From the NCBI GenBank assembly GCA_016302935.1, contig JAEDMO010000009.1, forward strand, positions 1-23,625: a DNA stretch of 23,625 nt, read 5' to 3'. Shown here piece by piece: positions 1 through 7,995 of this stretch (position 1 is the first letter of the stretch; the number at the start of each line of letters is the position of its first letter). The notes under the pieces are model-generated. The model saw only the letters and a program-made list of their open reading frames with translations, had not been told where the DNA came from and did no database searches. Origin of the DNA: Bacilli bacterium (GTDB taxonomy: Bacteria > Bacillota_I > Bacilli_A > RF39 > UBA660). The translations under genes and the position numbers were made by a program.

Positions 1-3000
1 ATTATTACCACCATATATAGTAGTAGCACTTCCACTAGTTGTATGAATATTAGAAGTAGTAACATCACCACTTATATTTGAACCACCAAAAATATTAGTA
101 GAATATCCACCTTGTAAATAAACATTAGTAGTAGTTACACCAGTTTGATTACCACCACCATAAGTATTATTTACATTACCACCATTTAAATAAACCTTAA
201 CATAGCCGTTTGGCATCCCAGCAGCATCATTACCTCCAAAAACATTATTAATATCGCCACCATTAATGATAACATCGACATTTCCCATAACATAAGGTGT
301 AAATGATGTATCACCCTGACCGCCACCGAAGACAGAACCATCAATTAATGCCTTATTAACTGTCACCATAGTATTGTAAGAAGATACCTCTGTCGAATTT
401 TCATATCCACCTACAGATCCTAAAGCACTACCGCCATATACATTTTGGTAAATAACCGGTGTCGTCTCTGCACTATCATCACCGATGACAACATTGACAT
501 TCCCAGATACAAAAGTACCAACAGAATCACTAGAAACATAGCCACCTTGACCACCACCGTAAACTGAATTATCAATAGTTCCACCTAAAACATTAACGTT
601 AACATCACCATAAATAGTACCTAACTGATTGCTACCACCATATATAGAACCATTTACTCTACCACCTGTCATATTAATTGTTACCGTAGCCGCCTTATCA
701 GTAGAACCAGAGCCATTATTATTGCCCCCTCCATATATAGAACCCTTTATAAGACCACCAGCAACATTAATAATACTATAAGTAGTAGAAGAAGTACTAC
801 TTATCCCAACAGCACCATAGTTACCGCCAGAATAAACATTTCTATTTATAATTGCTTCTCCATCAATAATAATAATTGAATTATCCGAAGATCCAATAGT
901 AGAATAATTTTCTCTACCATTACCGATTCCAAAAACAGAACCAGATTCAGCTCCATAATAAGTTGAATTATTATTCATATTAGAAGTACTGCCGATAGTA
1001 GCTAGTCCACCGATATAAATATATGAAGAACCATTAACAGTACCATCACCTTCACTACCATCAACTCCATTACTGCCACCAAAAACACTATGATTAACAA
1101 CACCACCAGTTACCTGAATAATTCTATTACCATAAGTTGCTGATTGACCAGCACCACCTATAATAGTATCAACCTCACCACCAGTCATATAAATATAAGA
1201 ATCATTATATAAAGCTCTATTACTAGCAGATAACGGACCACCTATTAAATTATAAATATATCCTCCCTGCACATTAACCGCTCTAGCTGAATAATGTGTT
1301 CCTCCATATCTTCCTCCAACATAAATACCAGAATAATAATCATATAAAGAAGAACCAAATTTTCCACTTTTTACAACCAAATCAAAACCGATCCCTATAT
1401 TACTAGAAGCATAATAAATACCACCCCAACTACCAGAAGCACAGTAATAAATATCCAAATTATCATTGTTATTATTTACCCTATCATAATCATTACCATA
1501 TACTCCTCTAGCCTCTATATAATCAGTATAATCAGTATCAACTGTTCCATTAGTAAGAGATAACGCATTATAAAAACCGGTCTCAACCATTAATTTATAT
1601 TTAGTAACAGCGCCAGAACTACCAGTACCATTATTATATCCCCCAATAACTACCCCAAAATTACCATTAGAACCATTTTTAATAATTCCTCTACCTAATT
1701 TAACATTTTTATAATTACCATAAAAATAACCAGCTGAACTTCTACCCGAACCAGGATTTCTTATAATTGAAGTAAACGAAGAGCCATAATTGATCTCAAT
1801 ATTTTCAATTACCGTATCATTATAACAAGTAACTGCTACCCCCGTTGGAAACCATCCACTAGTTCTCACCGTCCAACTAGCAGAAGCTGTATAATCATTT
1901 CCATTATAAATACTAGTTAAAGTAAACGGTTTATCTTGAGCACTTCCCCAAGTAGTATCAATGTCTTGATTCATTACAACAATATTAGTATCTCTAGTTA
2001 CCAAATAATAGTAATCTAAATTAGAATCAAATAACTGTTCATCTCCTACATCATTATAATATTGAAGTAACTTATATAAATAACATCCAGAAGAAGAACT
2101 ACAACTCTCAACCGCATCTCCATTAGCATTATAATATCCTACTAAATTAGAACCTTGAGGAACTAATTCCAAAGTATAATAAGAAGACATATTATCATCA
2201 CTATTATATATAGCATTTTCTTCTATAATTTCAAAGTCTAAAGTACTAGGATCAACCACCGAAAATCCTCTATTATATTGATAATAAGTGTTATTTTCAT
2301 CATAATACTCACCATCTATTTTATCATAATAAGTACAAGTTCCTCCCCAAAAACCACCAGGTCTACAAGTACAATTGTTTTGATATTGATTGTTAGAATT
2401 ATAATATCCTGAACAACTATCACCTCTATTTAAAATAACTTGATAATAATACCCTGTCATATCATAAGGAGCATAGACATATTCTGTCGTCATTAAACTT
2501 CTTATTCCACCATCATATAAATTATTAAACGCACTTGACCAATTAGAATTGAGCAAAGAAACATTGGCATCAACCCAACTTGCATTAAAGGTTATTTCGA
2601 TCAAATTAGGTTTATTATTACTATAAGTTACTGGCACTTTTGCATATCTAGTATAATAATCACTATCAAAACTAATACTAGCACCTAAATAACTAGTAAC
2701 CCATCCATTAAAACCTTTGTCTATTGGTCTATCAGTAAAAGGATTATCAATAAGTTCTATCAAAATATAATCATCATCTAATGATTCACTACCATTGTCA
2801 TAAACTGGATAAACCTTATAATAAATATAAGTATCCTGTCTTTCAGCAAGAGAAACATATCCATGCAAAAGCCCATTTAAAGATACCCCACTATAAGTAG
2901 TAGCCACCTCTACCAAATTACTATCATTATAAATATTCTTATTAACAGAAGTAGGCAATTTACCATCAGCACTATATGTATAATTAAGACCCATATAATA

Positions 3001-3186
3001 ATCGTAATCGCTTCTCGCATCATTAACATAAACAATATTACCTAAAATTCCACTTTCATCATTAAATGAAGAAACATAATCACCATATGTAGTAATATAA
3101 ACACCAACACCCCAAAAAAGGAATGCAATCGATACAAAAGCAATAAGTAAATTTAAAATACCAATACTCTTTATTTTTTTTAACAT
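1..3186 (-). CDS. Giant cell-surface beta-helix-like adhesin (3' part outside window)
   Basis: This is a minus-strand frame of 1062 codons with no stop, still open at the left edge, so the C-terminus is missing. The ATG at 3186 is preceded by an AAAGGAG ribosome binding site. Residues 1-32 are a short basic stretch and a hydrophobic segment, a signal sequence or signal anchor. Residues about 150-195 resemble an InlB/Listeria-Bacteroides repeat (FNGWVTS, then a strand ending NASW). A Cys/Tyr-rich stretch follows near 255-290. From about residue 620 on, roughly 15 irregular units read like 'TGGxVxxSIYGGGN', each ending in [IV][YF]GG[GSN]. Such short Gly/Asn repeats suggest a right-handed beta-helix stalk, as in large adhesins. 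It is the last visible gene of the operon that starts near 4922, after two secreted cargo-like proteins. The surface location is well supported; the ligand is unknown. Confidence 0.85.
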   Translation of the reverse strand, partial: MLKKIKSIGILNLLIAFVSIAFLFWGVGVYITTYGDYVSSFNDESGILGNIVYVNDARSDYDYYMGLNYTYSADGKLPTSVNKNIYNDSNLVEVATTYSGVSLNGLLHGYVSLAERQDTYIYYKVYPVYDNGSESLDDDYILIELIDNPFTDRPIDKGFNGWVTSYLGASISFDSDYYTRYAKVPVTYSNNKPNLIEITFNASWVDANVSLLNSNWSSAFNNLYDGGIRSLMTTEYVYAPYDMTGYYYQVILNRGDSCSGYYNSNNQYQNNCTCRPGGFWGGTCTYYDKIDGEYYDENNTYYQYNRGFSVVDPSTLDFEIIEENAIYNSDDNMSSYYTLELVPQGSNLVGYYNANGDAVESCSSSSGCYLYKLLQYYNDVGDEQLFDSNLDYYYLVTRDTNIVVMNQDIDTTWGSAQDKPFTLTSIYNGNDYTASASWTVRTSGWFPTGVAVTCYNDTVIENIEINYGSSFTSIIRNPGSGRSSAGYFYGNYKNVKLGRGIIKNGSNGNFGVVIGGYNNGTGSSGAVTKYKLMVETGFYNALSLTNGTVDTDYTDYIEARGVYGNDYDRVNNNNDNLDIYYCASGSWGGIYYASSNIGIGFDLVVKSGKFGSSLYDYYSGIYVGGRYGGTHYSARAVNVQGGYIYNLIGGPLSASNRALYNDSYIYMTGGEVDTIIGGAGQSATYGNRIIQVTGGVVNHSVFGGSNGVDGSEGDGTVNGSSYIYIGGLATIGSTSNMNNNSTYYGAESGSVFGIGNGRENYSTIGSSDNSIIIIDGEAIINRNVYSGGNYGAVGISSTSSTTYSIINVAGGLIKGSIYGGGNNNGSGSTDKAATVTINMTGGRVNGSIYGGSNQLGTIYGDVNVNVLGGTIDNSVYGGGQGGYVSSDSVGTFVSGNVNVVIGDDSAETTPVIYQNVYGGSALGSVGGYENSTEVSSYNTMVTVNKALIDGSVFGGGQGDTSFTPYVMGNVDVIINGGDINNVFGGNDAAGMPNGYVKVYLNGGNVNNTYGGGNQTGVTTTNVYLQGGYSTNIFGGSNISGDVTTSNIHTTSGSATTIYGGNN

Positions 3187-3209
3187 CGTTACACTCCTTT
3201 CTTTTTTTA

Positions 3210-4205
3210 TTATCCTCTATTAGAAGTAAGTTGCAAAGTAAAAGTAAAATTACCTATACTTGCATTATCTTCACAATCAACATCTTGCCCTTCTATCCAC
3301 ATATATACCCTAACTTTTGTAATTCCACCTTGAATAGAAAAAACTTGTTTATTAGAAGTAAAACCTTTTTCAGTTGCAAAATCAACATCAACTTTTTTAA
3401 ATAAATCTGGATAATTTGTTGCATCCGCCTTATCCACAGTAACATACCTATCATCATCAAAAGCAGCAATAATACCATCATAATCAATTAAATTACCAGA
3501 AGTAGTAGCAGTGGTAATACCATAAACCTCACTAGCATGTCTAACCGCTTCCTCAGTATGTGTATCATAATTGGGTTCCCAAATATAAGTAGTAGCTAAA
3601 TTAGCATTTTTTAACCCCTGAATCGTTCTAAGCGGTGTTCCTTCACTAGCATTACCTTGAACCAAAAAAGCCACTCTAACCGCATTTTCAATACCAACAC
3701 TATCGTCCCCATTATAAACAGCTCCAGAATCAGTAGTCAAATATAAATCAGTAGGCGTTTGCGTTTTTAAAAATATATCAAAAGCCACAAATTTCCCATC
3801 ACTTATCTCCCCACTACCATCTACCTCAATACTCCTAGTAGCTTCCAAAACATAATTACCGCTAGAATCAATTTCCACAAGACCATGATACATATTCAAA
3901 AAACCAGTAGTAGTATCAATAGTCTTTCCAGTAGAAACCGGTTCCAACCTATCTGGTATCTGATTAACACTAGTAGGATATAAAGCATTATGAGCATCTA
4001 TCAAATCTTGAATCGCCAAAATGGTCTTCCAGTTTTCTCCATCTGCCGAAATCTCAATACCACCTTCAGCTCTTACATTTACATTTAAAGAATTAATATA
4101 AACTACTCTATTAGTAGAAAACCATGCATAAGTACTACTACCAAATAATATTGCAACCAAAAAAAGCCATAAAAACATAAAAAACAATTTTTTCTTTTTT
4201 TTCAT
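3210..4205 (-). CDS. SipW-class exported protein, TasA/CalY-like, 331 aa
   Basis: The N-terminus is lysine-rich (MKKKKK), followed by a hydrophobic segment and then STYAWFSTNR. The [ST]YAWF pattern is typical of substrates of SipW-type signal peptidases, so cleavage next to TYA is likely. The mature part is a predicted beta-rich secreted domain. Near the C-terminus it carries the motif MWIEGQDVDCEDN, almost the same as in the next gene upstream (WLEGDDPECLDN), so the two are paralogous. I chose the ATG at 4205 because AGGTGAT sits six bases upstream of it; an in-frame GTG at 4214 is possible but lacks as good a site. The upstream gene ends 12 bases before this start, so the two are probably translationally coupled. 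It is a candidate fibre or surface-layer subunit that the signal peptidase at 6281-6853 could process. Confidence 0.8.
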   Translation of the reverse strand: MKKKKKLFFMFLWLFLVAILFGSSTYAWFSTNRVVYINSLNVNVRAEGGIEISADGENWKTILAIQDLIDAHNALYPTSVNQIPDRLEPVSTGKTIDTTTGFLNMYHGLVEIDSSGNYVLEATRSIEVDGSGEISDGKFVAFDIFLKTQTPTDLYLTTDSGAVYNGDDSVGIENAVRVAFLVQGNASEGTPLRTIQGLKNANLATTYIWEPNYDTHTEEAVRHASEVYGITTATTSGNLIDYDGIIAAFDDDRYVTVDKADATNYPDLFKKVDVDFATEKGFTSNKQVFSIQGGITKVRVYMWIEGQDVDCEDNASIGNFTFTLQLTSNRG

Positions 4206-4217
4206 ACCAATCACCTA

Positions 4218-4922
4218 CTACTCTTGTTCTATATGTTCCTCTATAATTTCCATATGCATCTTTATCTCTCCCCCAATAATATTATCCAAACACTCTGGGT
4301 CATCACCCTCAAGCCAAATAACAATAGTAAATCTATCAATATCGCCGGGTTTAAAAGAAGCTCTATTTTCTAGTACAGCATATTTATCCGAATAAAATGG
4401 AACTGTTCCTTCTTCTGGTTGATTCAAACCCTCATTTATCTTAGCATATACCTTTTTCTCACCATTTCTAAAAATCATAATTCTAACAGCTTCATCAACG
4501 TTTTTAATAACATCATCAATAATTACCTGATACCAGTAATCCATCACTTCTACACCTTGATTTTCAATATAAAAAGTGTAAGCTATATAATTATCTCCAT
4601 TATGAGAACCCTCAGCCTCAGTATCAATATTAGTAGGCAACCAATCGATAGAAATATTATCCATAAACTCTAACTCACTAGCAAATAACTTTCTTTGACT
4701 CCTTTTATCCTCTAACGTCTCGTATATTACAATACCACTTTCTAAAGAAAAATTAGGATCCAAAGAAACAGTAAAACGCCCGCCCTTATAAATAATACCT
4801 AATATTAAAAAAGCACACACTAACAAAAAACATAACACTAACAAAACTATTTTTGTAACCTTCAAACGTATTTTTCTTTTTCTTAATTTTTCACCAGTTA
4901 CCACTACTGAAGAAACAGCCAT
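4218..4922 (-). CDS. Membrane-anchored SipW-cluster surface protein, 234 aa
   Basis: This is the first gene of the left minus-strand operon. A very basic N-terminal stretch (KLRKRKIRLK) precedes a strong hydrophobic helix at about residues 25-47, followed by an extracellular domain. Unlike its neighbours it has no [ST]YAWF cleavage signature, so it may stay as an uncleaved membrane anchor. The C-terminal WLEGDDPECLDN motif is shared with the downstream cargo gene, indicating a common beta-sandwich fold. The start is uncertain: ATG at 4922 or an in-frame GTG at 4931. The AGTAGGGTG upstream fits neither perfectly. A good promoter lies at 4956-4984. It could be the base or anchor subunit of a surface fibre; this is inferred from position and the shared motif. 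Confidence 0.72.
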   Translation of the reverse strand: MAVSSVVVTGEKLRKRKIRLKVTKIVLLVLCFLLVCAFLILGIIYKGGRFTVSLDPNFSLESGIVIYETLEDKRSQRKLFASELEFMDNISIDWLPTNIDTEAEGSHNGDNYIAYTFYIENQGVEVMDYWYQVIIDDVIKNVDEAVRIMIFRNGEKKVYAKINEGLNQPEEGTVPFYSDKYAVLENRASFKPGDIDRFTIVIWLEGDDPECLDNIIGGEIKMHMEIIEEHIEQE

Positions 4923-4955
4923 CGGTATCACACACCCTACTATTAAGATAAGATA

Positions 4956-4984
4956 ATTTTATCATATTTTGTCTAATTATGCAA
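4956..4984 (-). promoter_or_regulatory. Sigma-A promoter of the left surface operon
   Basis: On the minus strand TTGCAT (4979-4984) and TAAAAT (4956-4961) are separated by 17 bases, with an extended -10 TG one base before the -10 hexamer. Transcription would start near 4949, giving a short leader of about 27 bases before ATG 4922. It is divergent from the promoter at 4995-5023, with only ten bases between them. Confidence 0.7.
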
Positions 4985-4994
4985 ACATTAAAAG

Positions 4995-5023
4995 TTGAAA
5001 AAAATTAATCTTTATGTTATAAT
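4995..5023 (+). promoter_or_regulatory. Near-consensus sigma-A promoter of the 196-aa cargo gene
   Basis: TTGAAA (4995-5000), a 17-base spacer and TATAAT (5018-5023), with an extended -10 TG at 5015-5016. The start site would be near 5030, just before the AGTAGGTG ribosome binding site (5033-5040) and the ATG at 5045. The sequence predicts strong expression. It shares its upstream region with the divergent promoter of the left operon, so one regulator could control both. Confidence 0.85.
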
Positions 5024-5044
5024 TACGAAGATAGTAGGTGTTAT

Positions 5045-5635
5045 ATGAAATTTAATAAAAAATTAATTCTTTTTATATCCTGTATATCATTAATTCTATG
5101 TTTGTTAATAGTTAGACAAACATATGCTAAGTATATGAATACAACACAGGGCAATACCAATATCACCATTGCCAGATGGCGCATTCTAGTCAACAATCAA
5201 GATATTAGAAACAACCCCGAAATAACCGAAACTATAACACCAGTATTATTAGAAAACGAACACATTAAACCAGGTGTCATAGCACCGACTTCTGAAGGAT
5301 ATTTTGATATCATTATAGATTCTAGCAATGTAGATGTTTCATTCAACTATACAATTACCCCATCAATACAAGAAAACAGCTGTGTTAAAGACTTAAATGT
5401 CACAGGTTACTCACTAAATAACGGAGAAATTATATCAGTTGTCGATAATGCTCCTATTAGTAATAATATTTTATATAAAGATGGAGTTACCACTACCAGT
5501 ATAAGAATACACATCAAATGGACCGATGATGAAACCGCAACCATGGATAACAAAGCAGATACCCAAACAACCATCGATGAAACATGTAAAGGTAATATCA
5601 ACGTCGCACTAAATTTCATACAATTACAAAATTAA
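5045..5635 (+). CDS. SipW-class exported protein, TasA/CalY-like, 196 aa
   Basis: A basic start (MKFNKK) and a hydrophobic segment lead to QTYAKYMN, the same [ST]Y[AG]-basic/aromatic junction as the other cargo genes, followed by a beta-rich domain that opens with ARWRILVNN. Near the end IHIKWTDDETATMDN matches the 'W...D...DN' pattern of the other cargos. It lies alone on the plus strand between two minus-strand operons. It has its own strong promoter and a terminator directly after its stop, so it is a monocistronic, probably highly expressed gene. This suggests a major structural subunit, as TasA is in Bacillus biofilm, though which subunit it is remains inference. It contains a few cysteines in the mature part that could form a disulphide. 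Confidence 0.8.
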   Translation: MKFNKKLILFISCISLILCLLIVRQTYAKYMNTTQGNTNITIARWRILVNNQDIRNNPEITETITPVLLENEHIKPGVIAPTSEGYFDIIIDSSNVDVSFNYTITPSIQENSCVKDLNVTGYSLNNGEIISVVDNAPISNNILYKDGVTTTSIRIHIKWTDDETATMDNKADTQTTIDETCKGNINVALNFIQLQN

Positions 5636-5669
5636 AAGAAAACTAAAAATCATAAGTTTTCTTTTTTTT
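5634..5669. terminator. Bidirectional intrinsic terminator
   Basis: Arms AAAAGAAAACT (5634-5644) and AGTTTTCTTTT (5655-5665) pair perfectly over 11 bases with a 10-base loop, and T residues run to 5669. The upstream A-rich side serves the minus strand. It ends both the plus-strand cargo gene and the minus-strand operon that stops at 5668. Confidence 0.85.
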
Positions 5670-6288
5670 ATGCTTGAACAACCGATATTTTAATTCTAAG
5701 AGATATGACAGGAGTATCTGGATTAGATAAATGATAATCATAAGCTTGATTTCCCCAATAAGTATCTAAAGCATCATCACCAGATTCATATGCCCAATTA
5801 ACCCTAATATAAAATTGTTCCTCACCGCCATTAGGAGTAACCTCCAAATTAGAAACTCCAATATCAATAATAAAAGGATAATCATTTGTCAAACTATTAA
5901 TTAACCCCTCTGAAGTAATAACTTCACCATCTACCACATAATTATCGTTCATTATTCTAGCAGATACTATCTCATAACTTATTTTACCCAAAGCCTCACC
6001 AGAATTAATAATATTAATAAAATTACTATATTCCGTCATCCCGGGATACATATCATCAATATTAAAATTAACAAATTCAGCTATTTCACTTTCCTCAAAA
6101 TCAAATCTAACATTCCAAGACCTTACATGAGCCTCCACAGAATTATTAACCTTAGTAGTATAAATAAACCAAGCATAAGAATTAGCAGCAAAAGTAAGAG
6201 CCAATAACAAAATTGTTCTTAGCTTTACTCTTTTTTTAATAATTCTTAAAATAACAAAAAACTTTCCCTTTTTCTTTTTATTATTCAT
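5668..6288 (-). CDS. SipW-class exported protein, TasA/CalY-like, 206 aa
   Basis: A lysine-rich N-terminus and a hydrophobic helix end in NSYAWFIYTTKVNN, the clearest SipW-type signal in the window. The mature domain begins with SVEAHVRSWNVRFDF and includes a PGM[T]xYSNFINI stretch, as in TasA/camelysin-like proteins, and ends with IRVNWAYESGDDALDTYWG, the recurring W...D...D motif. It is the last gene of the operon and directly follows the signal peptidase. The ATG at 6288 (used here) overlaps the peptidase stop by 8 bases and has GGTGA five bases upstream; an in-frame GTG lies at 6297. A SipW-type peptidase directly followed by its substrate is the arrangement of sipW-tasA. It is very likely exported and processed by that enzyme. 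Confidence 0.82.
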   Translation of the reverse strand: MNNKKKKGKFFVILRIIKKRVKLRTILLLALTFAANSYAWFIYTTKVNNSVEAHVRSWNVRFDFEESEIAEFVNFNIDDMYPGMTEYSNFINIINSGEALGKISYEIVSARIMNDNYVVDGEVITSEGLINSLTNDYPFIIDIGVSNLEVTPNGGEEQFYIRVNWAYESGDDALDTYWGNQAYDYHLSNPDTPVISLRIKISVVQA

Positions 6289-6853
6289 ACCCTTCACCGC
6301 TATTTTTTAAAGCTTCTTTTTCCCTCATAACTTCCAATATCTCTAAAAACACCATAATAGCAAAAGGAACAAAAATTATAAAATAAAATCCATAAGTATT
6401 ATTCACAATCTTAGAAAGGAAACTAAGAATTACCGTTTTATAAACAACAACACCATATATTTGGTCACCACTAACTTCAGGATCTGACGTAGGATTAGCT
6501 AACCCTTTAGTAGTAAAAATATACTTTCCCCCATTATTTTTTATATCTATAACTTGGTGGGTTACAATCTTATCTTGAAAATCACCCTTTAAACCCATAT
6601 AAACTACATCATCATACAACTTTATATTATCTAAAGAAGTCTTTTTCGAAATAATCATATCTCCAATTTCATACTTTGGTAACATACTTTCAGAAACAAT
6701 AGTATAAATACTATATCCACCCAAAGTAATCTTATTATTAGAAACCCTTTGAACAAAAATAATACTAACAATTATACACACCAACAAAGTAGTAAAAGCC
6801 TTAACTACCATAAACATAACACGTAATTTTTTATTTTCCAAAAGTTTTCTCAT
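6281..6853 (-). CDS. sipW: SipW-type signal peptidase I (Ser-His dyad)
   Basis: 190 residues, with a transmembrane helix at about 14-35 and a second at about 153-172. The catalytic serine is S56 in VSESMLPKYEIGD, the signal peptidase box SxSMxP. The second catalytic residue is H99 in KIVTHQV, not lysine, which is the hallmark of the ER/archaeal/SipW branch of family S26B. The conserved acidic region follows (NPTSDPE, GDQIYG). The enzyme removes signal peptides of exported proteins at the outer face of the membrane, and SipW members act on TasA-like fibre proteins. It sits between the DUF2357-like gene (11 bases upstream) and a cargo gene that overlaps its stop. All catalytic residues are present, so it should be active, in contrast to the paralogue at 11475-11978. 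Confidence 0.92.
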   Translation of the reverse strand: MRKLLENKKLRVMFMVVKAFTTLLVCIIVSIIFVQRVSNNKITLGGYSIYTIVSESMLPKYEIGDMIISKKTSLDNIKLYDDVVYMGLKGDFQDKIVTHQVIDIKNNGGKYIFTTKGLANPTSDPEVSGDQIYGVVVYKTVILSFLSKIVNNTYGFYFIIFVPFAIMVFLEILEVMREKEALKNSGEGYE

Positions 6854-6864
6854 ATCATCACCAA

Positions 6865-7986
6865 CTAAATATTAAAATTATCAATCCTAGAGAAATATTT
6901 ATCAATTTTATCCCTAAATATCCTCGTTATTTCCTTATCACTAACAACACTCTTATATTTTATAATCGTAAATTGTTTTGAAACAATATTTTTAAGTTCA
7001 TCCTCCGTCATATCAGTATTAATATCAACTAATTTTTGAACCATATTTCCAACCAATTTTTCAGTAATTTCCTTCTTCTCTACCTTAGACTTAGATTCAT
7101 TATCGATAGAATCTGCTACCAAATAATTTAAAAGAAAAGTTTCATCCAAATACTGTTTGAATTTTCCATCATCATTATAATTCTTAGAATTCTTAACCCT
7201 AGAAGTATCATCATCAACATGCTCCTGCATAAAATTCCAAAGCTTAAGTGCATACTGAAAATTTACATTCTTCAAAATAACATTAGTCTTTTTTATAGGA
7301 GAAGTAACTAAAGCAATATGCTTCTTAGCTAAATCCATATAAACCTGACTAGAACATAAATCTTTAACCCTAAGTTCTAATTTTTCGATTCTCTGTTCAA
7401 TAGATAAATTATTATCACCAGTATTCTTATTTAAAGATGTATTTAACTTGGTATCTAAACTCATTGAAATATTTACCTTTTCCTCACCAACATTAGTAGA
7501 AGCACTATATTCAAATTTCTTATTATTCTTAAATTTAGATTCCAAAACAGAACCGGATTTCTTTCTCTGAATATACATTTTCATATTCTGAATCAAACTA
7601 TAAATAAACCTATTTTCATAAGTATCAAAACTTTCTTCTTTATTTATATTAAGAATTTTAGAAGGCCTAACATCCCCCGTCTTTTTATTATAATCCTGAA
7701 TTAAATTAGTATTCCTAGAAAGGTGCTTTATACTCTCAACACCGATTTTTTTAGCCAATTCGACCTTAATAATATCCTCCTCATTAACAATAAATCTATT
7801 AGGATTCCTCAAGATATTATCAATATAGCGAATAGTATCTTCCATTATTTCTAACCATTCATAATTACATTCAATTTTATCATAGTCGGTAACTACTTTA
7901 AGTTCTGATGAAACATGATCAGCAAAATTATTTACCTTTGCATTATCCGCTTTTTCAAATAAATCCACAACATTCAAGTTACCCAT
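6865..7986 (-). CDS. DUF2357-like (McrC N-terminal type) protein without visible nuclease domain
   Basis: 373 residues, soluble and highly charged. The clearest landmark is EESFDTYENRFIYSLIQNM at residues 117-135, matching the 'E.YDT.ENRF' signature of DUF2357, the domain found at the N-terminus of many McrC-like partners of McrB GTPases. A heptad-rich segment (IEQRIEKLELRVKDL) follows near residue 195. I see no PD-(D/E)XK nuclease motif, which usually follows DUF2357 in type IV restriction systems. The start has an excellent AGGAGGT site that overlaps the McrB-like gene's stop, so the two are coupled. The two proteins probably form one complex. A role in surface-protein export or regulation instead of DNA cleavage is inference from the operon. 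Confidence 0.7.
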   Translation of the reverse strand: MGNLNVVDLFEKADNAKVNNFADHVSSELKVVTDYDKIECNYEWLEIMEDTIRYIDNILRNPNRFIVNEEDIIKVELAKKIGVESIKHLSRNTNLIQDYNKKTGDVRPSKILNINKEESFDTYENRFIYSLIQNMKMYIQRKKSGSVLESKFKNNKKFEYSASTNVGEEKVNISMSLDTKLNTSLNKNTGDNNLSIEQRIEKLELRVKDLCSSQVYMDLAKKHIALVTSPIKKTNVILKNVNFQYALKLWNFMQEHVDDDTSRVKNSKNYNDDGKFKQYLDETFLLNYLVADSIDNESKSKVEKKEITEKLVGNMVQKLVDINTDMTEDELKNIVSKQFTIIKYKSVVSDKEITRIFRDKIDKYFSRIDNFNI

Positions 7987-7995
7987 AATTACCTC

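Noticed and set aside
1..1290. Short repeated motifs as a CRISPR array or tandem DNA repeat
   Set aside because: The pattern is at protein level (YGGGN units) in one open frame, with irregular spacing and no identical repeats.
4419..4673. 84-codon plus-strand frame inside the surface gene at 4218-4922
   Set aside because: Antisense shadow of a well-supported gene; low-complexity Ile/Asn composition and no start signal.
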